This document shows positions 16,940 through 26,544 of a stretch of DNA of 64,000 nucleotides, piece by piece. The position numbers were made by a program, and so were the translations under genes. Below the pieces are notes generated by a model, which had not been told where the DNA came from, ran no database searches, and worked only from the letters and a program-made list of their open reading frames with translations. This DNA is from Mageeibacillus sp. (lineage in GTDB: Bacteria; Bacillota; Clostridia; Saccharofermentanales; Saccharofermentanaceae): the NCBI GenBank assembly GCA_022484595.1, contig JAKVLB010000007.1, forward strand, positions 1-64,000, written 5' to 3'. Position 1 is the first letter of the stretch. Each line of letters begins with the position of its first letter.

Positions 16940-17465
16940 TACCTGCCTATCTTGCCAAGCTCGCGAAAAAACATGCAGCTAAACTGCCGATTGTGTCATT
17001 TTTCTTCTGTAAGTACAAATATATCATTAACACAACGGCAAGAAAACACCACTCTCCATCTTGCCTCAGGTTATGGAATAGGGATTAATTGAGAACTGAG
17101 AAGGATCTGCGCAACATAAAACGCAGGTCCTTTTTAGTTTATGATGATGCAATTGTATTATTGAAAAACTGTTAGATAGTTAAACTATCCAAAAGGATAA
17201 AAAGTTATTCGGAAATATGCAAAATTATCGTTTTTGCCGCTTTATCAGAATAAATGAACTTTATTTTACTAAACAAAAATCATCGTTTTTTAAAGAAATT
17301 TGTGCAATTTTACTATCAAAATCAATACATATCCGTAGTTTTTGAGGCACAAAGTAAAAAGACTTGACATTTCTAGGGATAAAAAGATGTTTTACAATCT
17401 CGGTAGTTGGTTAGAACACGGAAATAAATGTGTAGAAGTGTGACTGAAGGAAAGGAAGGAAAGAA
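16940..17465. other. AT-rich intergenic region with orphan terminator and dyad
   Basis: About 530 bases without a convincing coding region. It contains a terminator-like hairpin reading rightwards, a dyad GATAGT-TAA-ACTATC at about 17175 to 17189 that could be an operator, and a TTGACA (17364) with TACAAT (17393) whose 23-base spacing is too long for an ordinary promoter. The last 25 bases are purine-rich and provide the ribosome site of the following gene. Confidence 0.6.
17101..17135 (+). terminator. Orphan rho-independent terminator
   Basis: Stem AAGGATCTGCG/CGCAGGTCCTT (one G-T pair) with a short loop followed by T5. No gene on this strand ends just upstream, so it may close a small RNA or long read-through from the sugar operon. 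Confidence 0.65.
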
Positions 17466-20400
17466 ATGAAGATTAATGGATTTAAAACTTTAGTCAGTAT
17501 GGCAGCAGCGTTATCAATATTGCTTTCAAACGGAATACCGTTTGTGTGTACGCCGGTTAACGCGGATACCGTATCGGCAAACGGAACGCACAATGTGGAG
17601 ATTGACGTTCCCGATGAAAGCGAGGGGAGCGATTACTGCCAGATTGCAGGACAGTATTACTACAGAATTGACACGAGCAACGTAGGTGGCAACTGCACTG
17701 TCTATTACGACTATGCGGCACACGATGCAGATTCTGATACATGGTGGTATGCCGAGGCACCTGACGGCCAGGATAACAGAAGAGGCAACACGTGGATTGC
17801 TAACGATGATGATATGAAGTCTTTTGTATTCTCGTTCACGGTTGTTCCTGATGCCGGTTATCAGCTCTCGGATTATGAACTTAATTACGGTACCTCGATC
17901 GGCGGCTGGGAGAAATGCACAGACGATAATAACAGCGGCTGGATTGAAGTAAGCATCCAGTACAGCAATAATTATCATAGTGCGGCCATGATTAAGGCCA
18001 GCGCAGAGGTAATTCCTGTTACGTACACTGTTACATACGATGAGGGAGAACACGGAACAATCTATTCGTGGATCTCAAAGTCTTCCACGGTAAATTCTTC
18101 ATCATCAATACTTCTCCTGTCGTCATTCGCTGTCAAAGCCGATTCAGATTACACTTTTACAGGCTGGCTTGATGCAAACACCGGCAGTACTTATTCGGCA
18201 GGCAGCTGGATTACGGTGTCAGGAAATATGAACCTTGTGGCTCAGTATAAGATAAAGAGCAGACTTCATGACATAAAGTATGATAATGTCGATGGAACTG
18301 ACAACAGTCAGATCAATCCGTCAACATAAAACGAGTATGAGGGCATTACACTCAAAGATCCTACAAAGGAAGGCAGTATTTTTACAGGATGGTCATTGAG
18401 AACAGGAAGACGGGGCAATTATGTATATACCAATGTCGGGAAGAACTACACAATTGCCAAAGGTACAACTTTTACAGTCAATCTGCGTGCCAACTGGCAG
18501 GATGCACCTGTAACATACACAGTCACGCTTGAAGACGCCAGCGGCAGCAATTTATCAGTCGTATCCGGCGCAATAAATGCAGGCGGAACATACAGACTTG
18601 ACGCAGGCTTTACGAGAGAAAACTACACTCTTGCGGGATGGACCGAATCGGACGGTTCCGCAGCGCAATATCAACCCGGCGAATCCATAACCGTAAATCG
18701 TGATATTACGCTTTATGCAGTATGGACGGCAAATACCTATACTGTAACTTATAATGCCGGCAGCGGTTCAGGAACCGAGTATTCCGTAAGTGCAGCATAT
18801 CTTGAAGATGTTATCGTGCCGACATTCAGCGACAGCGGATTCACTCCCGCCGAGGGACACGAGTTCTCATACTGGTCAGACCGCGCTGACGGCACAGGCA
18901 CAGTATACGCCGAGAACGAGGAGCTCTATGTTGAAGGCGATATTACACTGTATGCTCAGTATGGTGCTTTGAATTATACCGTCAGATACAGTTGTTATTT
19001 GAACACGTATGAGGAAGCTGCTGTGTACGGAGAGCAGCACCAGTTAATGGATGCTGCTGTTGAGGCTCCCGAGGGGTATTATCTTGCCGCATGGAAGTCG
19101 GGCAGCAACAGCTATATTCCGGGCGGAACAGCTGAGATTAAAGGAGACCTGAATCTTACAGCCGATTACGTACAGCATCACATATGACGGTCTGGAAGAC
19201 GCGACATTTGGCGGAGATCAGACAAATCCGAACCCGGAGAGCTATACAATCGAAGATTCAATTGAAATTGTAAATCCCGAGAGGTCAGGATATGAATTTA
19301 TCGGATGGTCAAGTTCGACAAGTCCCGATATGAATATGAACTATAGTATCGATAAAATGTTTGGCGATATCGAATTAACTGCGAACTGGATGAAGAACTG
19401 CACAGTCAGTTTTGACGGAAACGGCGCAACTCTTCCGTCTGACATATTCGCTGATGTGCATACACATGTAGGCGATTCTGTTAAGATTCCGTTACAGGAA
19501 CCGACAAGAACAGGCTTCGCATTTTGTGGCTGGTCAGTGAATGCTGCCAGTACCATTGTGGATTATTATCCCGATCAGGAGCTTCAGGCTGATGACGATA
19601 CTACTCTTTACGCCATCTGGGCTCTTGAATACTACAATATAGATTATGTAGGTGCCGGCGATCTGTACGAGCCTGATTACATTTCATTTACAGTTAATGA
19701 TACGATAACCATCAACAATCCGACTCTGGATGACAAGACATTTATCGGATGGACGATTGAAGGTTCAAATGAGCGGCCGAATAAAAATCTGACAATCTCC
19801 AATCACGCAGGCAACATTAAGCTTGTTGCGAACTGGCAGGACAAGGTATCAGTCATTTATGAAGCTGACGGAAATATACTTGATTACGGTGATTATGTGA
19901 CAAGTATGTATGATCTTGGTACGGAAGTCTCTGTTGCCGGCGCAGTAGAGAAAGAGAATTTCACTTTTGTTGAGTGGCTCGGCTCTGACGGAAATGCATA
20001 TAATCCCGGCGACAGCATTAATCTGAACGGTAACATTACCCTTACAGCAGTCTATAAAGCAGAAGCGAGAACAATAACGTATCATGACAGTCTCGGTGTC
20101 AATGCTGATGTAGTTGTAAATACATATTACGGAGCTGAAGTCAGCGTGAACAAAGGATCGATCTTTGACAATCCCGGTTACGAATTTTTCAACTGGTATG
20201 ATGACAATAACAATGAAACATATGATGGAGACCAGAACATACATGTCGCAGACAGTCTTATATTGAACGCTCAGTGGACTGAAATTGAATACAACATTAC
20301 ATATGAAGGAAATGATTGTTTTGTCACAGGGAATCCTGATCATTATACAGTTACAGATTCAATAGCAATCGGCAACCCGGAACGTGAAGGATATGAGTTT

Positions 20401-21728
20401 GCCGGCTGGACGACAGGAAACAGCAGTACACCGGTAAAGAATATGTCAATTGCAGCTGGTACAACGGGCGACATAACTCTTACAGCCAACTGGTCAGCCG
20501 TAGATTATCAGCTTAACGTTGATCTGAACGGCGGTTCGGTATTGTCTTTAGCTCCGACAAGCTATAACATTGAATCCCCAAATATAGAGCTTGAGACACC
20601 GGTTCAGGCAGGACATACATTCATAGGATGGAGCGGCACCGGTATTCCGGAGAATACAACTTCACAGACGTTTGTATCGGGTCAGGAAGCACAGGCGACA
20701 GAAGCTACAAGGCCAACTGGCAGATCAACTCGTATTCACTCACGTTAGTTTCCAATAACAATTCCGGATATTGTATTACAAATTCGTATGATTACAATGC
20801 ACTGGTTACTCTTGATTCTGCGATGTTCAGCTTTGAAGGACATGATTTCGTGGAGTATAACAGCAAGCCTGACGGAACCGGCGATTCATATGCCAATCCG
20901 GGTGTTGTAAGTGTCACTGGCGATTTGACGCTTTACGCTATCTGGATCCCGGATTACGCAATTATAGAAGGTAACGATACACAAATTACACACGGATCTG
21001 ATTCTTACACGAGACTCAATCAGGATGGCATACGCGAAAATGCAGGCGGTCGTAGTCCGTCATTTACATCGAATGCACCGTTCAGTCTCTTTAAGGGCGT
21101 CTGCATTGACGATGTGGATCTTAATCAGGATCAGTTCTCTTCTGACGAAGGTTGCACGATAGTAACAATTTCAAGAAATATTCTTGAAGGGTATGGTGTA
21201 GGCTCTCACAAAATAACAATAAAGAGTACTGACGGTTCTGCTTCGACAACGTTTACGATATTCGCAGCGGCAGCAACACCTACGGCGGCTCCTACATCGA
21301 CTGTTACGCCAACACCTACGGCGGCTCCTACATCGACTGTTACGCCAACACCTACGGCGGCTCCGACATCGACTGTTACGCCAACACCTACGGCGGCTCC
21401 TACATCGACTGTTACGTCGGCACCTACGGCGGTTCCAACGGCTGCTGTTACATCAGCTCCTACGGCTGCAGTGACAGCCGCACCTACTGCGGCAACTGCT
21501 GCTCCGACTGTGGTAGCCGGCGCATCAAGGTCTTCACACGCAACGGTTGTAGCGGGTGCAACGAGGCTTAACAATGCAGGTGCGTCAGTTGCAAATGCTT
21601 CCGTAACTGCAACGGGTGAAGTTATGTCATCGTCGATATACGCCGCAGTAGCATTAATAACTATGGCGGCTGCAGGGTTCATCGTAGCGATTGCGAGAAG
21701 ACATCGCGAGGATGGCAGCAAGAATTAA
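17466..21728 (+). pseudogene. Broken InlB B-repeat cell-surface protein gene
   Basis: About 1420 codons split into four ORFs. The product would have a signal peptide (MKINGFKTLVSMAAALSILL), many tandem InlB-type beta-grasp repeats with the GYxFxGW and LTANW signatures, a Thr/Pro/Ala-rich stalk near the end, a membrane helix (SIYAAVALITMAAAGFIVAI) and a basic tail. Three lesions interrupt it: an in-frame TAA at 18327 where related repeats have Tyr (NPxxY); a frameshift between about 19165 and 19185; and a one-base loss near 20685 in a G run, after which GSTGDRSYKANW resumes. The sequence on each side stays repeat-like, so the lesions look recent. It would have been a wall-attached adhesin-like protein. 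Confidence 0.85.
21274..21417 (+). repeat. Four 36-base tandem repeats (Thr/Pro/Ala stalk)
   Basis: Four head-to-tail copies of a 36-base unit beginning CAACACCTACGGCGGCTCC, differing at one or two positions. Each codes for TPTAAPTSTVTP-type 12-residue units, so copy-number change keeps the frame. They form the stalk before the wall anchor of the surface protein. Confidence 0.95.
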
Positions 21729-21752
21729 TCAAGCATAATTCCCTTCCCAAAC

Positions 21753-21786
21753 AAAGGACGGCAATCAGAAATGGTTACCGTCCTTT
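21753..21786. terminator. Bidirectional terminator
   Basis: Nine-pair stem AAAGGACGG/CCGTCCTTT between the converging surface protein gene and the TVP38 gene. The flanking T and A bases could serve both strands, although the T tract is short. Confidence 0.6.
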
Positions 21787-21807
21787 ATGTATTTACAAAT
21801 ATTAAAA

Positions 21808-22539
21808 TCAGCGCCTGCTCTGTTTGTCCAGAAATTTCCCGAGTCTGTCGCGATTGGCATACATGATAACGCATGCCACATACTCGATGAGCGCAATGGC
21901 GCCGGAAAGAACGTAACCTCCGCGAATAAGAACATGACCGATTATGCAGTAAAGCAACACCTGAAGCCAGCTTGAGAGTATCAGAGCGAGAGCGAAATCT
22001 TTGAATTTGAGACCCATGAAGGCAGCGAGATACGGACAAAGGCCATTTGGAATACCAGGCAGAAGATTCGCGAGAAACACTATGACGCCGGGATTCGCGG
22101 CTTTTACTTTGTCCATAATTTTCTCGAATCTGCCGTTCTCGGCAAGCCTTGCCTCAAATGCTTTTCCTATTGTGCGGGCGAAAAGATACACTGCGAAATT
22201 AGCTCCAAGAAACGCACTCCAACATACTATAAAAGCTTCAAACCAGTGATATATCATACCGGAAGCAACATAGATGACATTGCCTGACAGGAAAATGCTG
22301 ACGACCTGTATGGCGTTCATCAGCGATATGCAGAAATAACCCTTCCAGCGCCCCTGTGAAGTTATGTATTCTGCAATAGCCTTCTCGTTGTGAGGTTTAA
22401 ATATCTCTATCAGTCCCGGGAACAGATTTATGAAGATTAAGACTGTAAGTACTGCAAGCAGAACGCAGATTGTTACGAGCAGAATCAGATATGTCCTTGT
22501 TGCAATTGTCTTTGAAGAAGTTTCTTTTCTATCCAACAT
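21808..22539 (-). CDS. TVP38/TMEM64-family membrane protein
   Basis: 243-residue integral membrane protein of the DedA/VTT superfamily. The N-terminal helix (YLILLVTICVLLAVLTVLIFI) is followed by the VTT core: SIFLSGNVIYVASGMIYHWFEAF, the AFLGANFAVYLFARTIG glycine-rich segment and LANLLPGIPNGLCPYLAAF with the re-entrant Pro/Gly motif. Members are implicated in lipid scrambling or undecaprenyl phosphate recycling in other bacteria; the exact role here is not known. The start has GAGGAA upstream. It is transcribed away from the rubredoxin gene. Confidence 0.87.
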   Translation of the reverse strand: MLDRKETSSKTIATRTYLILLVTICVLLAVLTVLIFINLFPGLIEIFKPHNEKAIAEYITSQGRWKGYFCISLMNAIQVVSIFLSGNVIYVASGMIYHWFEAFIVCWSAFLGANFAVYLFARTIGKAFEARLAENGRFEKIMDKVKAANPGVIVFLANLLPGIPNGLCPYLAAFMGLKFKDFALALILSSWLQVLLYCIIGHVLIRGGYVLSGAIALIEYVACVIMYANRDRLGKFLDKQSRR

Positions 22540-22669
22540 ATAGTTCCTCGCTTTTTAATACATTATATCTTTATTGATTAAAGTTACAAAATGTTCATCT
22601 TAAAATACTTTGATTATTCAGAATGAATAGTATTATAGAAACATTAATACTACATGGAGGTACAGACCT

Positions 22670-22828
22670 ATGCAGCAGTTTCAATGTAACACTTGTGGAT
22701 ATATTTATGATCCGGAAGTTGGAGACCCGGAAGGCGGGATTGCACCCGGCACGGCATTTGAGGATATTCCCGAGGATTGGGTATGTCCCATATGCGGAGT
22801 ATCAAAGGCAGAATTCAGTCCTTTGTAA
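22670..22828 (+). CDS. Rubredoxin
   Basis: 52-residue electron carrier missed by the ORF track. The four iron ligands are in CNTCGY (residues 6 and 9) and CPICGV (residues 39 and 42), with the standard [16 protein letters not shown] and the aromatic WVCP before the second pair. The start follows ATGGAGGT with nine-base spacing. It is monocistronic, with its own terminator. Such proteins pass electrons in oxygen or peroxide detoxification of anaerobes, which fits a strict anaerobe. Confidence 0.96.
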   Translation: MQQFQCNTCGYIYDPEVGDPEGGIAPGTAFEDIPEDWVCPICGVSKAEFSPL

Positions 22829-22857
22829 TAAGTAAGCTAATTTCACCTGTAAAGGTA

Positions 22858-22894
22858 AGGCCGCGTCGGTATTGTTCCGGCGTGGTTTTATTTT
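22858..22894 (+). terminator. Terminator after rubredoxin
   Basis: Stem CCGCGTCGG/CCGGCGTGG (including G-T pairs), then TTTTATTTTA. Confidence 0.8.
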
Positions 22895-22977
22895 AGGGGC
22901 TGTTTTGAGCGGGATTCGGTCTATATACCGATTGCGCGAAAATATAGTATAATAACCAAGTCTACGGGAGAGTTAAG

Positions 22978-24099
22978 ATGGCATCGGAACAGAGGGAAAG
23001 CATTATTTTCAAGACAGGGGTTGTCGGAATTGTCGCAAATGTTTTGCTTGCGTCGTTCAAGGCTGTTGTCGGTCTATCTGTAAATTCCATCGCGATGGTA
23101 CTTGACGCTGTGAACAATCTGAGTGACGTACTGTCGTCAGTTGTCACAATAGTCGGAACGAAGATTGCAGGAAAGAAGCCTGACAAGAAACACCCGATGG
23201 GTCATGGACGTGTGGAATATCTGAGCGAAATGATTGTCGCGGCAATAATTCTCTACGCCGGCGCGACAGCCCTTATTGAGTCTGTAAAGAAGATAATCGC
23301 GCCGGAACAGGCAGACTACAATAAAGTATCACTTGCGGTCATCGGCATTGCAATCGCAGTTAAGATTTTCCTCGGTCTGTACGTAAAGAAACAAGGCGTG
23401 AGAACTAATTCTGAACTGCTGAAGGCTTCAGGATCAGATGCGCTTTTCGATGCACTTCTGTCCTCTGCGGTACTTGCATCGGCAATTATTTATATAGTTA
23501 CGGACATAAGTCTTGAAGCTTATGTCAGCGTCCTGATTTCAGGGTTCATTATTAAGGCCGGTTTTACGATGATTGCGGGCGCAGTAGACGAGATGCTCGG
23601 ACACCGCGTCGAGGGCGAGATAATCCGCAACATTAAGGAAATCGTAACACAGATTGACGGTGTCCACGGGGCTTACGACATAATTCTTCACAACTACGGA
23701 CCGGAACATTATCTGGGATCGCTCCATGTCGAGGTTGATGATACGATGACCGCGGCGCAGTTTGATGCACTTACGCGTGACATTGAAGAGGAAGTCTACT
23801 GCAAGACAAAGGTAATACTGACCGCAGTCGGGCTGTATTCACGCAACACCGGCGATGATTCCCAGCTTGCTGTACGCTCGGAGATTACGAGACTTGTAAT
23901 GAGCCATGAGAATATAATACAGATGCATGGTTTTTATATTGACGAGAAACGGAAGAGAATCACATTTGACATAATCATAGACTTCGACGACGAGGATCGC
24001 GAAGCCCTGTACAGTCACATTCTTGAGGATGTCCGCAAGGCGGCACCCGGCTATGATATCCGTATCACACTGGACAGGGACGTGAGTGATATAGAATGA
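22978..24099 (+). CDS. Cation diffusion facilitator, probable manganese-type
   Basis: 373-residue CDF exporter with six membrane helices and a C-terminal cytoplasmic domain (about residues 215 to 370, longer than usual). HPMGHGRVEYLSEM after helix II is a family hallmark. The binding-site quartet appears to be N and D in NNLSD (helix II) and two Asp in DALFD (helix V), the pattern associated with manganese CDFs; that substrate call is inference. A TATAAT lies 25 bases before the start without a clear -35. It overlaps the next gene as ATGA although the two have no obvious shared role. Confidence 0.88.
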   Translation: MASEQRESIIFKTGVVGIVANVLLASFKAVVGLSVNSIAMVLDAVNNLSDVLSSVVTIVGTKIAGKKPDKKHPMGHGRVEYLSEMIVAAIILYAGATALIESVKKIIAPEQADYNKVSLAVIGIAIAVKIFLGLYVKKQGVRTNSELLKASGSDALFDALLSSAVLASAIIYIVTDISLEAYVSVLISGFIIKAGFTMIAGAVDEMLGHRVEGEIIRNIKEIVTQIDGVHGAYDIILHNYGPEHYLGSLHVEVDDTMTAAQFDALTRDIEEEVYCKTKVILTAVGLYSRNTGDDSQLAVRSEITRLVMSHENIIQMHGFYIDEKRKRITFDIIIDFDDEDREALYSHILEDVRKAAPGYDIRITLDRDVSDIE

Positions 24100-25187
24100 A
24101 CCCGTTTATTCCGATAATTATTCCGACATTTCAGCCGGATGCTCATTTGCTTGAGCTGGTTGCGGCCCTCGCGGAAGGCGGCGCCGATGCAATTGTTATA
24201 GTGGACGACGGCAGTGGTGACGACTTCAGTGAAGTAATCAATTCCGCGCGCGAGCTTGCGGGCGACCGCGGCTGTGTTCTGACACATAAGAAGAATATGG
24301 GCAAAGGTGCGTCTTTCAAAACTGCGTTCGCGTATATACTCGAGAACTATCCTCAGGCAACCGGTGTTGTCACCGCGGATTCCGACGGTCAGCATTCGCC
24401 GGCCTGTGTATTGAAAATAGCCAGGTGCCTTAGTGCGAATCCACAGTCGTTTGTTCTTGGCGTCAGAACTTTTGACAGCAGAGGGATTCCGTGGAAGAGC
24501 AAATTTGGCAACACACTGACAATAAAAGTGCTTCGTTATGTCACAGGTATCCGTATTCAGGACACCCAGACAGGACTTCGAGGTATTCCAAGAGATTTTA
24601 TGCAGTACCTTTTGGCTGTCAGGGGTGAAAGATTTGAGTTTGAGATGCAGATGCTGCTGGAGAGTGTCGGCCGCTGTCCCATACTTGAGGTTCCGATTGA
24701 GACCATATATGAACCGAAAGAGAGTTATCAGACGCATTTTAATCCGGTGGCGGATTCTATAAAGATATACAGGATACTGGGTAAGAAATTCTTCCGTTTT
24801 ATATTCGCTTCGATGTTCTGCTTTGCTATTGACCTTACGCTGTTTACGTTATTCTGCCGATTTTTTGACACGCGTGTTCCGGGTTACTATGTCGCACTGT
24901 CGACTCTGGCGGCAAGATTTGTTTCGGCCTCAATTAATTACACTATAAATTATAAGATGGTCTTTAAGCCGGATGCCAAGGCAGGTATAGCCGGACTCAG
25001 GTTTCTTCTGACTTCTGTAGCTCAGATGTCTTTATCTGCAGGATTTACGACTCTTGGAGTAATCGCATTTCATCACGTTCCGGAAACCATCATAAAGGCG
25101 ATTGTAGATATGGTATTGTTTTTCGTAAACTACAAGGTTCAACAGAAATTTGTATTCAGAACGACGCCTCCCAAGACACAAAAATGA
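24096..25187 (+). CDS. GT2 glycosyltransferase fused to GtrA-like membrane domain
   Basis: Two domains in 363 residues. Residues 1 to about 230 are a polyprenyl-phosphate sugar transferase type GT2: IPTFQPD, VDDGSGD, KGASFKTAF, TADSDGQHS and RDTQTGLR-like QDTQTGLRG. Residues about 235 to 360 are a four-helix GtrA domain (FIFASMFCFAIDLTLF to VDMVLFFVNYKVQQKFVF), a family thought to move lipid-linked sugars across the membrane. The fusion would couple loading of the carrier with its flipping. It overlaps the CDF gene by four bases and is followed by tRNA-Gly(GCC). Confidence 0.9.
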   Translation: MNPFIPIIIPTFQPDAHLLELVAALAEGGADAIVIVDDGSGDDFSEVINSARELAGDRGCVLTHKKNMGKGASFKTAFAYILENYPQATGVVTADSDGQHSPACVLKIARCLSANPQSFVLGVRTFDSRGIPWKSKFGNTLTIKVLRYVTGIRIQDTQTGLRGIPRDFMQYLLAVRGERFEFEMQMLLESVGRCPILEVPIETIYEPKESYQTHFNPVADSIKIYRILGKKFFRFIFASMFCFAIDLTLFTLFCRFFDTRVPGYYVALSTLAARFVSASINYTINYKMVFKPDAKAGIAGLRFLLTSVAQMSLSAGFTTLGVIAFHHVPETIIKAIVDMVLFFVNYKVQQKFVFRTTPPKTQK

Positions 25188-25209
25188 AAATACAAATGCA
25201 AATTTGTGG

Positions 25210-25238
25210 TTGACAAACAGAGGCCTCATAAATATAAT
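25210..25238 (+). promoter_or_regulatory. Consensus promoter for tRNA-Gly(GCC)
   Basis: Perfect TTGACA and TATAAT with a 17-base spacer, 10 bases before the tRNA. Confidence 0.92.
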
Positions 25239-25248
25239 AATCAAGCAC

Positions 25249-25323
25249 GCGGGATTAACTCAGTGGTAGAGTGTCACCTTGCCAAGGTGAAAGTCGCGAG
25301 TTCGAGTCTCGTATCCCGCTCCA
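25249..25323 (+). tRNA. tRNA-Gly (GCC)
   Basis: 75-base cloverleaf: acceptor GCGGGAT/ATCCCGC, anticodon stem TCACC/GGTGA around TTGCCAA (anticodon GCC), T-loop TTCGAGT, encoded TCCA. It borders the AT-richer acyl/sugar operon. Confidence 0.95.
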
Positions 25324-25325
25324 GT

Positions 25326-25359
25326 AACGACGTTTCCAATAGGGAACGTCGTTTTTTTT
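25326..25359 (+). terminator. Terminator after tRNA-Gly(GCC)
   Basis: Stem AACGACGTT/AACGTCGTT with inner CC/GG pairing, followed by a long T run. Confidence 0.93.
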
Positions 25360-25471
25360 AATTATTTTCAAGTTTTAAAATATGAGCATTTTTATTGCCT
25401 TAACTATTATTTCTGTGCCTAAAGCTGACAACAGAATAAGATTAGTTGGAGAGTAGCTAAAGCTGCGGTCG

Positions 25472-25499
25472 TTGCAATAATGCGTGTAAATGCTATAAT
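25472..25499 (+). promoter_or_regulatory. Promoter of the LuxCE/transketolase operon
   Basis: TTGCAA, 16-base spacer, TATAAT, 89 bases before the first gene. No terminator is seen between the genes that follow until 33780, so this may drive the whole set. Confidence 0.7.
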
Positions 25500-25588
25500 T
25501 AATTGCAAAAATTCTTATGCAAGAGCATGTTTGTCATGGTAAGTTGCTAACAAGAGTCGGGAAATTTGAGAGGGAGACATTATTAGTG

Positions 25589-26521
25589 ATGAAGATATTA
25601 TCATTCGTAATACCGTGTTATGGTTCAGAAGATACGATTGAGACCGTGATTAGTAGTGTTGTTGCGAAAGTAAGAGAGAGAGAAGATTTTGATTATGAGA
25701 TTATTACTGTAAATGATTGCTCTCCTGACAATGTACTGATTAAACTCAAGAATTTGGCTGCAGATGATCCCAATATTAAAGTTGTAAATTTGGCGAGAAA
25801 CTTTGGCAAGCATCCGGCACTAATGGCGGGTTTCTCTATTGTTACTGGGGATTACATAGTTCTTATTGATGATGACGGACAATGTCCGGTAGAGAATCTG
25901 TGGGAACTCATCGATCCGTTGGAGAATGAGACTTACGACGTTTCGATGGCAAAGTATGTTGAGAAGAAACAGTCTGCATTTAAGAACTTTGGAAGCAGAG
26001 TCAATTCATGGATGTCGCGTACAATGATTGGTAAACCAAAGGAATTGGAGTTCACTAATTTTCTTGTTATGAGAAGATTTGTTCTTGATGAGATAGTAAG
26101 ATATAAGAATCCTTATCCTTACATGGAAGGATTAGTATTAAGGGTTACAAGGAAGATTAAGAATGTAACTATGGAAGAGCACGAACGGTTTGCAGGAGAA
26201 GGAAACTTTAACTTCAATAAATCCCTGGAACTTTGGGTAAACGGTTTTACGGCTTTTTCTGTTAAACCGTTGCGTGTATCCTCATTTATCGGAATGATGT
26301 GCGCAGTAATCGGGTTCATCTTTGGATTTGTAACAATAGTTAGAAAGTTGATTATTCCCAATATCAGCGTAGGCTGGAGTTCGATAATAGCCATCTTAAT
26401 GTTTGTAGGCGGTTTAATTATGATTATGCTTGGACTTATTGGTGAGTATATCGGCAGAATATATATCAGTTTGAATAACTCGCCACAGTATGTCATTAAA
26501 GAAACTATAAATGTTAAGTGA
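25589..26521 (+). CDS. GtrB-like polyprenyl-phosphate glycosyltransferase
   Basis: 310 residues from the ATG giving MKILSFVIPCYGSEDT; the longer ORF-track start has no ribosome site. GT2 motifs: VNDCSPDN, NLARNFGKHPALMAG and DDDGQCP (the DxD region). Two C-terminal membrane helices (MCAVIGFIFGFVTIV and SIIAILMFVGGLIMIMLGLIG) and IGRIYISLNNSPQYVIKE are typical of GtrB/ArnC-type enzymes that move a sugar from a nucleotide to undecaprenyl phosphate at the inner face. It opens an AT-richer operon, so its sugar is probably made or altered by the following genes. A decayed relative is at 61203. Confidence 0.88.
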   Translation: MKILSFVIPCYGSEDTIETVISSVVAKVREREDFDYEIITVNDCSPDNVLIKLKNLAADDPNIKVVNLARNFGKHPALMAGFSIVTGDYIVLIDDDGQCPVENLWELIDPLENETYDVSMAKYVEKKQSAFKNFGSRVNSWMSRTMIGKPKELEFTNFLVMRRFVLDEIVRYKNPYPYMEGLVLRVTRKIKNVTMEEHERFAGEGNFNFNKSLELWVNGFTAFSVKPLRVSSFIGMMCAVIGFIFGFVTIVRKLIIPNISVGWSSIIAILMFVGGLIMIMLGLIGEYIGRIYISLNNSPQYVIKETINVK

Positions 26522-26544
26522 TTCTGCACGGAGGATAACAACAG

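Noticed and set aside
17364-17398. Strong promoter TTGACA...TACAAT before the surface gene
   Set aside because: The spacer is 23 bases, outside the usual 16 to 18; no better -10 is placed correctly, so it is described but not called as a promoter.
18327-18329. Recoded stop (readthrough TAA) in the surface gene
   Set aside because: Two further frameshifts in the same gene make simple decay or error more likely than programmed readthrough.
21274-21417. 36-base direct repeats that could suggest a CRISPR array
   Set aside because: The units are head-to-tail without spacers, in frame with a Thr/Pro/Ala stalk of a surface protein; no cas genes are near.
21206-21721. 171-residue antisense ORF of repeated VDVGAAVGVGVT
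   Set aside because: It is the reverse-strand shadow of the 36-base repeats and has no ribosome site or known family.
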